64,000 bases of DNA from contig NW_019776016.1 of assembly GCF_001039355.2 (NCBI RefSeq), forward strand, positions 64,001 through 128,000. The letters are read 5' to 3'. The notes beneath the pieces were generated by a model. The model was not told the DNA's origin. It did not search any database and saw only the letters and a list, made by a program, of their open reading frames with translations. The stretch's first letter is position 1; each line of letters opens with the position of its first letter. Of the stretch, positions 24,676 through 34,792 are shown piece by piece. Origin of the DNA: Lingula anatina (Eukaryota; Brachiopoda; Lingulata; Lingulida; Lingulidae). Both the position numbers and the translations under genes were made by a program.

Positions 24676-25090
24676 GACAAACATTTACCATAAGTACCCC
24701 AAAAAAAATATATACAAAAACAATGTTTACCACGCATTTCTATTTCCGTAAATCATGATGATATTATATTTGTCGATTAGAAATCAAAATGTGACCTACT
24801 CTGATGTCACTCCTAATGGACGCAACATCAGCTCCACTTTGGCTTAAATCTCCCCGCAGAGCACTTATCTTGCTGGACATGTCCTGCTGCAAGTCCTGTA
24901 ATATTATCATTTTATCATATTTCATTTTGTATAGATTAAATTGGCAAACCTCGGTATTAATATCAATTAATATACGATATTTATATAGCAATCGTATTAA
25001 TAATTGATTGATTTTCTGTATATTCACAACGAATGAAGCTAAGCCATAAAAGTTATTTAAAGGGGGCCTTTTGAAACACATAAAACGTTG
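22707..25090 (-). repeat. Tandem exon-unit amplification inside coiled-coil gene A
   Basis: Three repeat units each contain a 96-nt exon (24800-24895, 23871-23966, 23101-23196), a CT/CA microsatellite, and an ELRGKYDRL exon start (24337, 23614, 22826). Copy B has a single unit. The first two ELRGKYDRL exons are short 42-nt exons whose 3' halves match the end of the exon at 25177-25272. The last one continues into the C-terminal hydrophobic tail. Confidence 0.9.
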
Positions 25091-28060
25091 ACGTCACAAA
25101 AGTCGATTGACATACAGGCTGTCAACGTGTACAGCGTAATATAATGACAATATTTGTAAAATCAAGAAAGGTTTACCGTTTTACTCTGGTTCAGCTTTGC
25201 TTCAAGAAGATCCAGTCGATGCCTACTGCGTCCACTCGCGTCATTTAAACTGTGTCTGATACTGGAAAAATTCTGTTAAAATAGAACAATAATTAAATGC
25301 CGAAGCTTAGGATTAAACATGCTCTGAACACTGTCGCTCAAGTCCAACAACAAGACAAAGAAGTTTATTATTTTTATAGTTACATTCTTAACTTCTCTTT
25401 GAAAACACTCACACTGCAGTAGTCCCTATACTTTTACAAACATAACATTTGTTTATTTCAAAGCCTGCGCCTAGAAAAAAAAATAAAGTATTATTATTCT
25501 CATTTGCTTAACTTACTTGTCGCATTAACTGCTCCAGCCTGTCCATCTTCCTAAAAGCCTCAGCTGTGCGGTTGTCGTTGTTATTTACCTTCCCACCGAG
25601 TCTTTCCACTTCTGCCACCAGTAACTATAATACGAAATGTCACATCTTTTATAAATTGAAGCCTTGCAAAATGCTACGACGATTATTTCTTTAACATACA
25701 TCTATATGAGGGACAAAAATTATTGCAATACTCATTCGAATTTTTGCATTAATTCAACGAACATCAGCAATATCTTTTTGCAGTTATCAAATGATATGTA
25801 TTAATGCGTAAAATATTCAATGAACATGAGAAGTCGCAACACTCACCTCGTGATCTTGCATTAGACTCTGAAATGAAAAGAAAAATAATTTGTTATCAAT
25901 TTATTTAATGCAATTTCCAAATATTACTTAAAGTTTAATAAAAAAAATCTTTTGGAGACATCATTTGATTTAATACATGTATATTCTGTACTCATCTAAC
26001 GCATTGCCCGGAAATCATGATATTATACATGCCAAACGTTTGGATGACGTGATGTGGTGTTTAATACCACTGGAAGGAAAATATTCAACAAAAGTCGCTT
26101 TTATTTAAAACAAACTATGACATAAATACCGTTGCCCGTTTACACATGACAGAGATCTGATCAACCATAGCCATATATGACGTCAAAGAAAAAAAAACTG
26201 ACTATTCAAATGTATCAGATTGCTAATATGCAAAACTACAAAATGTGATTTTCTCTTGCCTTTAGATCATTAAAACTGTCATTCAGCAGTCGCTTGTATT
26301 CCTCCAATTGCGCCTTTGTAAACCCGTGCGATTGTGACAGATCCTAAAATACGAACAGATTGTGGGTTCTTTCAATTCAAATTTAATAATATCTCACATA
26401 AAATTTATTCTTAATTTTTAGTATTTAATGAGCATGCCAATTTTACTTTTCCATGCGCGCCTCAAATTTTACACAGTGTAACATCTGAGATTACTGTGAC
26501 GTCACAATGTCAATCATCGAAGGCTTGTTTATTTCAAAACGAAACCAGACATCTTGTATTTTGTGGTATTACGCTCTTTTCACAAATACAATCAACAAGA
26601 AAAATATTTACTTTTTATGATATACAGGCTCCAACTTAAATTCAGGATGAAATGTAAATGTAGCAGCTTGTTAATGCTCAGAACAATTAAATTAATGTGT
26701 TTCTCTTACTGTTAGATGGTTTAAAAAATCTTCCATCTGCCGGGCATGTTCTACCAACTGTGCCTTTGTTTTCTGGTGCGCTTGTGTCAGATCCTAAATT
26801 GAGAACAGAATATCATTATGTGCTGCAGGTTCTCTCAATTCAATTTCTAAATTATCTTTTACAGTTTCGAGCATATTTCTGTGTGAAGTAATCATTAACG
26901 GGTGCCAATTTTTTTTCAAACCTGTACTGCTAAAATATCACACCAAGCATGCGACAGCTGAGATTACTGTGACATCACTTTGACAATCATAGAAGGAATG
27001 CACTTTAAAAAACAAAGCATGACATTAAAAAAAACACATTTTGTATTTTGTGTAACGCTTTTTCACATGTGCTATCAACAGCATAGTGAGATTATTAGCG
27101 TTTTATCATACACAGGCTTCAACTTCAAATCAAGGAGTGAAGGAATTGTTGATTCCATCAATATCTTTATGACGAATGACGTCTGGCTCGTAACGATACT
27201 CACTTTAATTGAAGCATTGTAACGACCCATCAGTATGCGGCGTTCTTGTTCAATGCTCAGATCCTGGAAAATTAATATGAATATATAGAGAGTCTATATA
27301 AGAAAGTTATCCGTCTTAAATAGCCGTTCGGGACACGTCAGCCGTTTCTATAACTCACATCTACCGGCTCGTAATAGGTCGACTTTGGCAATGACAATGC
27401 ACAGCATTTAAATCATAAGAATAGTAAAACAGAGGGAACGCTTTTTTTTTTATTCAGAATAAAATTTGGATAATTGAATAAGTTTTCTTTGTGTATCTTA
27501 TACATGAACGTTAGAAGCAGATAAAAACCGAGATTACAGAGGACCTTTTTAAATAAAACCTATACAAATGCGCAAATAATACTCAAATATCCAGATTTTT
27601 AGTTAAATTCAGAAGACTTTAATCTCTATTACACAAAAATTCTAAATTCTGTTACACAAAATTCTAGATTCAGCCATAATCTACGTACTTTTGTGCCGAC
27701 CACAGCGTACTTCTGAATAGCCGGCGTCACAGTACTGTTGAAAAGTCGAGATTTCAGCTCCGCTACTTCCTTGTATAATTTCGCTTCCTGTGACCTCAGA
27801 GGACACACAAAGATGAAATCGTAGAGGTACAACCCCGCCAAAACGAGCAAAACCACTCCGAACACTTTAGCGCAAGTCTTTATGGCCTTTCCTTTCTTCG
27901 AGCTGACCCAAGGGCGACGGCGTAGACGTTCCGACGCGCGGGTTTCGTGAGGCGTTAGGGAGTCGAAGCTGGTTCGCGTTTTGTCCTCATAGTCGGAAGC
28001 GCATGTGCTCCCGTTTTCCTTCCACATAGGTGATTCGGGGAAGACGTCCTCTCCCGACAT
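22707..28060 (-). CDS. Membrane-anchored coiled-coil protein A, 13 exons, tetherin-like topology
   Basis: Exons: 27689-28060, 27204-27263, 26710-26793, 26260-26343, 25847-25867, 25517-25624, 25177-25272, 24800-24895, 24296-24337, 23871-23966, 23573-23614, 23101-23196, 22707-22826. Every exon starts and ends in phase 0, giving 438 residues. Residues 1-62 are polar and cytosolic (RLRRRPW, SSKKGK before the membrane). 66-86 form the transmembrane anchor (VFGVVLLVLAGLYLYDFIF). 90-410 form a heptad-rich rod with sequons NST, NAS, NDS and NFS. The C-terminus is SSGSTLLQASMTTL plus a 10-residue hydrophobic end, which resembles a GPI-attachment signal. Two hybrid exons (ELRGKYDRLD-SKT/SKK) and three copies of the DL-Q-x-M exon lengthen the rod. 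No enzymatic motif is visible. One intron, after 26260, has a GC donor. Function unknown; a cell-surface tether is an inference from topology. Confidence 0.85.
24370..24536 (-). mobile_element. MITE family 1, copy 2 (inverted)
   Basis: The 167-bp element is in reverse orientation inside an intron of coiled-coil gene A, close to the acceptor of the chimeric exon at 24296-24337. ATCAA flanks both sides. The sister exon unit at 23640 and copy B both lack it. Confidence 0.9.
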
Positions 28061-28696
28061 TGTCGTCCGATTGCTTTTACTTTTTGATGGTTGGTTAGGT
28101 TGAATTATTCAACTGAAAAAGAAAAATAAACTATCATCATTATCATTTTTATCAATATTATTTTAATATCTTTTATTATTAATGATTACACTGTTCTACT
28201 GTCATCAACCAGTTTAAAAATAAAATGTTTAATAGATGAATAAAAATAGGTATCTTATTAACAAATGGACAGGAAGATGGCAAGATATTAAATGAATAGA
28301 TATAAAATTAAATGAACACATGAATAGACAGCTTTTATTCCCAGCTGTAACATGTACTCCAATTCGCTTTTTTAATGTTCAGGCTAAATGTTGAAGTCTT
28401 TTTAAAATAAACTTTTTAAAAATTCCATATGTTTGTTTTTATTTGTAATAGGAACCCTGTCTTTTCTGAATGTCTTAACTATTTTTCATAATTGGACTTG
28501 GGCCAGTGAAGTTTGATTCGTGTCTGTAAGTTGAAAAGGATTTGCCACAGACTCAAGTTGTATATCACCCCCAATGATAAGGCTGGGGAATATTCGGAAT
28601 ATTTTTCTTCAGAAGTCTGACTGCAGATAGCCTTATCTTTTACATTTGATAACATTTGCAGCAAAAATACCCGATACTAGTACATATACAGTATAA

Positions 28697-28793
28697 CAGG
28701 CCTGTAGTCAGCAATTTCAAAAGAGGGTTTCTTTTTATGAATAACCGTACCTGAATAAAATTTTACCCTAGGGGGACTTTTTCTACGGGCCTG
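28697..28793. mobile_element. Short inverted-repeat element, present in both segment copies (A)
   Basis: The ends CAGGCCTGTAG and CTACGGGCCTG are inverted versions of each other. The counterpart in copy B is 38896-39022. Because both copies carry it, it predates the segmental duplication, unlike MITE family 1. Confidence 0.6.
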
Positions 28794-30469
28794 TGTAAAA
28801 AAAAAAAAAAAAAGAAAAAAATTAGAATCCCCGTTCGTTCAAAAAGCTCCAGACCTACGATTACATAGGATGCCTGGGTTTGCCCGTGTGCCCCCCCCCC
28901 CCCCAGCTCTGCCTAGCCTTTGTAGTTGCTTCTGTTTTAAATCAACAATTTTAGTTTTAAATACATCTGACGAACTCACTATGTAGGCCTACGTGGGGAA
29001 ATTATAACCAGGTTTCGGTTTCCTTAGCACACCTGATATGTTTCGTATTGGCTAATATCTACGCAGGCATGCTTTGCTGGCCTATCAAGCCATTTATAAA
29101 TTAGGTCGACTTCCATACAGAAACATCCTTTGTGTAAAATCATATTACGAGGCGGCTTGTATTTATTGTTATTATAATAAACTCAGCATTCTTGACCGGC
29201 TTTTCAGTCCAAATTGCTGCATTGAAATTAATAATAGTGTTATATGTAATAAGTCGTTCGTTCAGTCCACAGGTTTAAAGCATGCAGTGTTAATAGACCC
29301 TTATCAGCCTAACCAACAAAGACAAACTCTTCATCCAAAATGCCTGAACGTTTTGTAGGCCTAATATTTATCAGTTTAAAACGAAAACTCGGTGAAAACG
29401 GTGGTTTCACATCAGTCACATCTGTATCTAAATCAATGTCCCTAGGGCCTATACGAGTTAAACACCAACGCTTCCCCCCCCCCTCCGCATCTGCCAACAT
29501 AGTAAGTTACGCTTCACCCTCAAAGACTTATCACTGCATTAGGCCCCTATTTTCGGAACTCGTACTAGTACTAGTAATCTACTGTACTTCAATTCAGGAA
29601 CATATTTTTGATGTTCAGTATTCGAACTCGTGACACAGAGGCACCGTTCTTTAAGATCGACATAGACTGATACTGCGCGCCCTCATGCAGAACCAACCGA
29701 TGGAGGGGAATGGCGCTTGGATTTAAAACAGGAATGAAAAGAAACAGTAGCCGCTCAACAAATAAACAAATCAGATTTGCCACAGTTTCCTACATTCTAC
29801 ACAGGAATCAAACGTGTTATGCCTGACTAACCTTCTTCGTCTCTCCTTATAGAATGGCAGCAAAGGTCTGCATGTCCCTTAAATATCAGTAATCTTGCAA
29901 AACTCAGCGATCGAAACCAAGACTAGTAAATATTTGCCACTGTCTATTTTAAACCGTGTCCCAGGGTCAAGTTACAGCTCTCATTGCGCATGCCCCGGTC
30001 ATTTCAATAAGAGAATCTTCTCTCTGTTGTTATTTAGATGTACGTTTTTTAGTGTTAATTTCTGAACAGGAGTGAAGTGACTGATTTGTAGACCTAGAGC
30101 TGACCTAGTTGACGCCGTCTATTTCTAATCTTGGTTTAGAAAGTAAAGCAAAACACAATCAAATACACTAAGAGAGTCGATGTGGTTCAGATTCCCATTT
30201 TACAGGGGAATCTGAACCCGCCATCTCCCCCTATTAAAAGATGGTACTAGTAATCATTTTTAAGATGCTTCTTTTATTTTGAAGTAATAATATGTGCTAA
30301 TTAGTTTTTCTTTCCTTTGTTTCTAATCTTTTATCTTAGGGAGAAATTATAACGTTTATTGAGGACCACAATGCGCGCAAAATAGGCCCTATACCTAGGC
30401 CTATAATGGGGTATTGCACGGGAAGGTTTGACCATGTTTTATTTGCTGGGCAACGCAAACTGAATAACT

Positions 30470-30636
30470 CAGGGGCGGATTGAGGCTGTCTTCTGGGCCT
30501 TCTGGAAGACGGTCAGATTTTCAAGCTTACATTGATGGGTATCCATTTTTTTCTGCCAGAAGACGGTCAAAAATAGAGGATGGATCAACAAAGATAATTT
30601 GGAAGACTGTCAGAAAATATCTCTGGATCCGCCCCT
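30470..30636 (+). mobile_element. MITE family 1, copy 3
   Basis: The 167-bp element has perfect CAGGGGCGGAT and ATCCGCCCCTG ends. The matching position in copy B, near 40760, runs uninterrupted from ggcaacaca into gatatcaaacacac. Confidence 0.9.
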
Positions 30637-30654
30637 GAATTAACGAACAGATAT

Positions 30655-30696
<42 letters not shown>

Positions 30697-30913
30697 AAAA
30701 AAAAATAAATAAAAATAAAAAACGCGGTAACGTGTAGGCCTACAGTAGTAGTTTTCCAAATAAACATAAGTAATCAACGCAATTGGTAGTGAAGTAGCCT
30801 ACAATTTGCAGAGATACCAAATCATTTAGAAATTATGATACATGCATGCTAAACATTGGAATCAAAATCTGGAGAAAAAAAAACGGTTTGAGGCTTTCCA
30901 TCAGGGCAGCGTA

Positions 30914-30916
<3 letters not shown>

Positions 30917-30984
<68 letters not shown>

Positions 30985-31285
30985 AAAAGAAAAAAAAGAA
31001 CAGCAGCTATTTTGCCCCAACCGGTTTCATTCTTTCTTCAGGGTGTTTTGTTTATTTGTTACTAGGTGATGTCATAAAGGCTAAAATGTGACGTCTGTAA
31101 CAATGGGTGTTTAATTGTTGCTTTTACCAATGCTATTATCTATTCAATGTAGGTTTATACTTTTTAATAAATTCATTGAATAGATATACATATGAGGCAC
31201 TGCTGTCATAAACAACACAATCAGCATACCTAACGCAGTGGCTTCCCACTGCTGTTGTAAACAACACGATCAGCACACCATTTTT
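30917..31285. mobile_element. (TA)n tract plus A-specific insert
   Basis: A ~64-bp TA run is followed by ~300 bp absent from copy B, which passes directly from gcagcgtacatac to tatgagaacg. The insert includes gtaaacaacacgatcagca twice in variant form and the minus-strand block CTGAAGAAAGAATGAAACCGG. It is probably a small retroelement or a non-autonomous fragment; the family is not determined. Confidence 0.5.
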
Positions 31286-32077
31286 TTTTTTTTTTTGGCT
31301 ATGAGAACGCTCGACCACGATTACCTTAATCGTCTATGAACTGTACAAACAAAGTGCACCACAAACAGTTACACTGAATCTACCTTAAATTGCTGATAGG
31401 CCTACTGTTGGCTTCTTCGATGTTGTTTCGCTTTCTAAAACGGTACAGAGTTATTTGCTCTGAGCTTTCCTCTTCACTAACTTCACCCTGGTAAATACAC
31501 AATTGCCAGCAGCTCTTGTAAGCTACGTAACTGTGACCTAACAGGCAATAGACCAATTAAATGCAAGCACGTTCCGAAACCAACATTTGTAGAATCTACG
31601 CATGCTCAAAGTTCTGGAATTTTTAAAGGGTATTCCCCTTTGCAGTAAATATAAGTACATTAAGTAATGCTGACGTGTCACTGTCTATTTAAAGTTATTT
31701 CAACTTATTGAAAATTTATTAATATCTACACCCAAAGTTCAAGTCAAACATATGTGCCGAGCAAAGCGAAAGGGAGATAAGAAATAACAAAACGTACACT
31801 GGTAGCATCAATATCCATATTCAAATCACTGATAATAATTAAACCAACCCTGAAATGAAGCGTGAGCGTCTCTAATACATAGGCCTACGTGAGTCTTTAA
31901 ACCCCGTTTTATGCTAAATGTTGTAATTTTGTTTTACCGTGACTCCATGAATCAATCCAACAAAAGTTGTGGCCCTGATGGGTGATATTCATTTATGGTC
32001 ATTCCAGATCATTCAATTTCCTGTGTTCTGCAAGCTTTTGTTTTTCATTATTTTTCCCCCTGATTGACATCTCCCAA

Positions 32078-32113
<36 letters not shown>

Positions 32114-32132
32114 CCCCCCCCCCCTCCCCTCC

Positions 32133-32157
32133 NNNNNNNNNNNNNNNNNNNNNNNNN
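32133..32157. other. Assembly gap (25 N)
   Basis: The gap sits inside CT and C homopolymer-rich sequence. The 25-N length looks like a fixed placeholder rather than a measured size. Confidence 0.98.
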
Positions 32158-32291
32158 CCCCCCAATCCCTCCCCCCTTTCCCCCCCCCCCCCCCCCCCCC
32201 CCCCCCCCAGTGTTGGGACACTTCATCCATGGGTCAAATTCAGATGATAACATTTGATGTAGTATTGTCAAAATTTCAAACCTAAACAACT

Positions 32292-32849
32292 GGTTTTCTT
32301 CCAGTGGGAACAATCAAATATTCGAAACCAGCCACATGGAAACCAATGCAAGACTTTGTCCACATCGCCTTTATAGAAATAAGTGCTGCGGCGAAGGAAA
32401 AGTATGTAGGGGATTTCATGACACATGGTGAACCATATGATTGTAGCTTGTTTATGGGTGATTTGGGGGATCTAGAAGGTGAAAGAGTCCAAAAAGATGG
32501 CGCCGCTACTGGATATACTGAGGGGATTGTTGTTGGCAACCTTGACATTAACGATTTACTTAAAGGCTATTCTAATCTTCTGTTGGTGAAATCGGTGGGA
32601 GACAAGCCTTTCTCTCGGGAAGGTGACAGTGGTAGCGTTGTCGTTATGAAGTCTGACTGTGCCCCGAACTCCTTTTTGGCAGTTTCGATGATTCACAGCG
32701 GACTGAATTTAAGGGAAGAGCTAATGTCAAGCGAATCTTCTTATTCACTTACATTTGGCCTCCGTAGAGCTATTACTGATGCTGAGTGCACACTTGGAGA
32801 AAAATTTACGCTTCAACAAAGGTTTAAGGTTGCATCCTACTTCATCTAA
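32292..32849 (+). pseudogene. 5'-truncated copy of the trypsin-fold protease gene
   Basis: About 180 codons align with residues ~387-565 of the protease at 50742-53084, and homology continues past the stop to about 33050. The copy keeps GERVQKDGA, the GDSGSVVVMKSDCAP serine motif and TFGLRRA. It begins just after the region that holds the catalytic-histidine motif LTCEHVA, and the motif VDIAF reads VHIAF, so both histidine and aspartate are missing. The break follows ttttcttccag, which resembles a splice acceptor and could splice in an unidentified upstream exon. No ATG opens the homologous frame at its start; the first is near 32343. It is most likely a decayed partner gene of segment A, although the remaining frame is open. 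Confidence 0.8.
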
Positions 32850-33480
32850 CTTCACAACATGAATTGTCCGTTTAGCCAAGGAATTCCCTGCTACAATTCC
32901 TCGGTTTGCCGGTAGCTTATCTATTTTGGCAACAGAAACATTAAACCTGTTAAGATTGTTTGCACTGATTGTTAAACTAGCGGGTAGGGACGGCAGGGGG
33001 CCCCTTTTCCCCATGGCAAATATTCCTGCAAAAAGCATATCCCCCCGCCCCCAAAAAGATTTTTTGCTTGTAGGCTACAATTTTTAGATTAGCTACTCCA
33101 AGAATAAATATTTAATATTTGATTGATGTTTTAATTCAAAATGTTTTTTTTTTAATTCAAAATGTTTATAGCAGTTTACATAGATACAGGTACAGTGTTC
33201 CATTATCACATTAACACCACTTGTTGGTGTCTGGGTGAGGGTATAAACATTTTATACAAACGATAGAAATATGATCTGATAAGCAGGATAATGTTTTGAT
33301 ATGTAAATATACGCTATAGAATTGGGTCAAAAAAATTTCAACGTTTTTGCACTACAATTTAATTTTTTCTTTGTTATCTGGCTGTCAGGGACCATAATGA
33401 AAACATTGTAATTAACACTCTTCAGTTTTTCATACATGGTATAGTATTAATTCAATCAGTGGAAGTCTTTTCCTGAAAAA
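32850..33480. other. Junction between segments A and B
   Basis: The first ~200 bp match the 3' flank of the full protease gene (for example aaatattcctgcaaaaa against 53298). The remainder is AT-rich with no gene seen. Confidence 0.5.
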
Positions 33481-34073
33481 AAATCACACATTATTTTCTG
33501 CGTCAGCTCAAATTACATCATTTTCTTCATAGCCATATCAATTTTACAGAAAAATCATATCGTTTGTGCCACATGGAAAGTCGAAACACGTTTCGTTAGC
33601 TTTCAGTTTGGAAACGTGAAAATTTCCATTAAAATAAATGTGCACCTTTTAAAGTGAGCATTTAGTCTACATTATAAAAGTAATAAATAACGATTGATAA
33701 ATGAAGTAAGAAAAATACAAAAAAAGCTTCATAAGCTGATTGTACATATACTTCCAAAGCACATTGTGGCTTTAATGTTAAAAATGCGTAATAAAAATAA
33801 ATTTGCATTGCACTTCTATGTTCATCTTTACACTTTGATTTTTCAAAATAAACCTTAAAAGTCTCTGATATGTGAATAATACATGTAAAACCAAACGCGA
33901 TTTTCAGCAAAGTGAATATGGAAAACAAATAGCGCCAAAAACGAGCGACACTTAATTATGCGCTCACAAGACCTTCAAAGATGGCCACATGTAAGTTGCA
34001 CATAGCAGTTCACAAATACATATTTAAGGGCATTAAAAATATCTTCTTTTGTACAACACAGCTACTTTTCTAC

Positions 34074-34117
34074 AATACAATACAATACGATACAATACAA
34101 TACAATACAATACAATA
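34074..34117. repeat. (CAATA)n pentanucleotide tract, copy B
   Basis: This matches the tract at 22117-22151. It is slightly longer and carries one variant unit. Confidence 0.9.
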
Positions 34118-34518
34118 GTCAACATGATCGATCTTTCGGCATCAAGTTTAATGCTATTGAATGTAACGACACACTCATTGGCAACAGAAAAATAAAAAAA
34201 AGTACTAAAAAGGCATAATAATTATACACAGTCTGTATAAAAGGTTAGATACGTAGATACTGAGTTCACTTAACAAAAACAGATCACCACTGTCTTGATG
34301 ATATAAAACATCGGTGGGAGGTCCTTTTATACTTGTCCCTTAGTGCTAAAAACCAGTAGTCTTCTGAAGCTGGTTAAGTAAGAATTTTGGCATGTATCCT
34401 ATCACAATCAAGCTTTAAAAGAAATAAACATGCACTTAAGTCAACTTTACAGTGGGGGCTCGCAATAAAACCGGTCTTCTGTTGACGGCTATGACACTAA
34501 ATCCCGTTTACAAGTGTC

Positions 34519-34739
34519 CTACATGAAAAGTGGCGCGAATACTGATACAAATAGTAAGGGCAGTGTGGTCATGGAAGCTTGCAGAAGTGTTGATCCCGAG
34601 AGGGCGAGAGCCAGCCTATCGTATTTTCCTCTCAATTCCTGTAAGGAAAAACGAAAGGAAAATGATCAAGACTTAGATGAGTGCCTCTCAAAAGCGAAGC
34701 AAAATGTACTGTTGGTATTTTGTAATTTAATGTGAAAGT

Positions 34740-34792
<53 letters not shown>

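Larger units (their letters stand above)
21520..32285. repeat. Segmental duplication copy A (~10.8 kb)
   Basis: From the block starting near ttttctacgtcagctcaaatt to the block ending tttcaaacctaaacaa, the segment is collinear with 33480-42165. They share a CAATA pentamer tract, a nine-exon coiled-coil gene and its upstream region. Copy A is longer because it holds extra exon-unit repeats, three MITE insertions and a (TA)n-associated insert. Confidence 0.93.
28061..32286 (-). other. Upstream region of coiled-coil gene A
   Basis: A minus-strand acceptor (TTTTTCAG) at 28113-28120 makes 28061-28112 5' UTR. A candidate non-coding first exon ends at donor 31384 (TTTAAG before GTAGAT) and extends to about 31500. 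The same donor position, at 41446, is kept in copy B. The region also has the short element at 28697-28793, MITE copy 3, a CA tract, and the (TA)n insert. I see no other gene. Confidence 0.4.

Noticed and set aside
29610-29680. tRNA-like box (attcgaactcgtgac) in both segment copies, at 29617 and 39885
   Set aside because: The reverse strand shows a partial B-box-like sequence but no matching T-stem, acceptor stem or A box. At most it is a tRNA-derived SINE relic.
31982-32313. Poly-proline and poly-glycine frames across the first gap
   Set aside because: They come from CT and C homopolymer runs around a 25-N gap.
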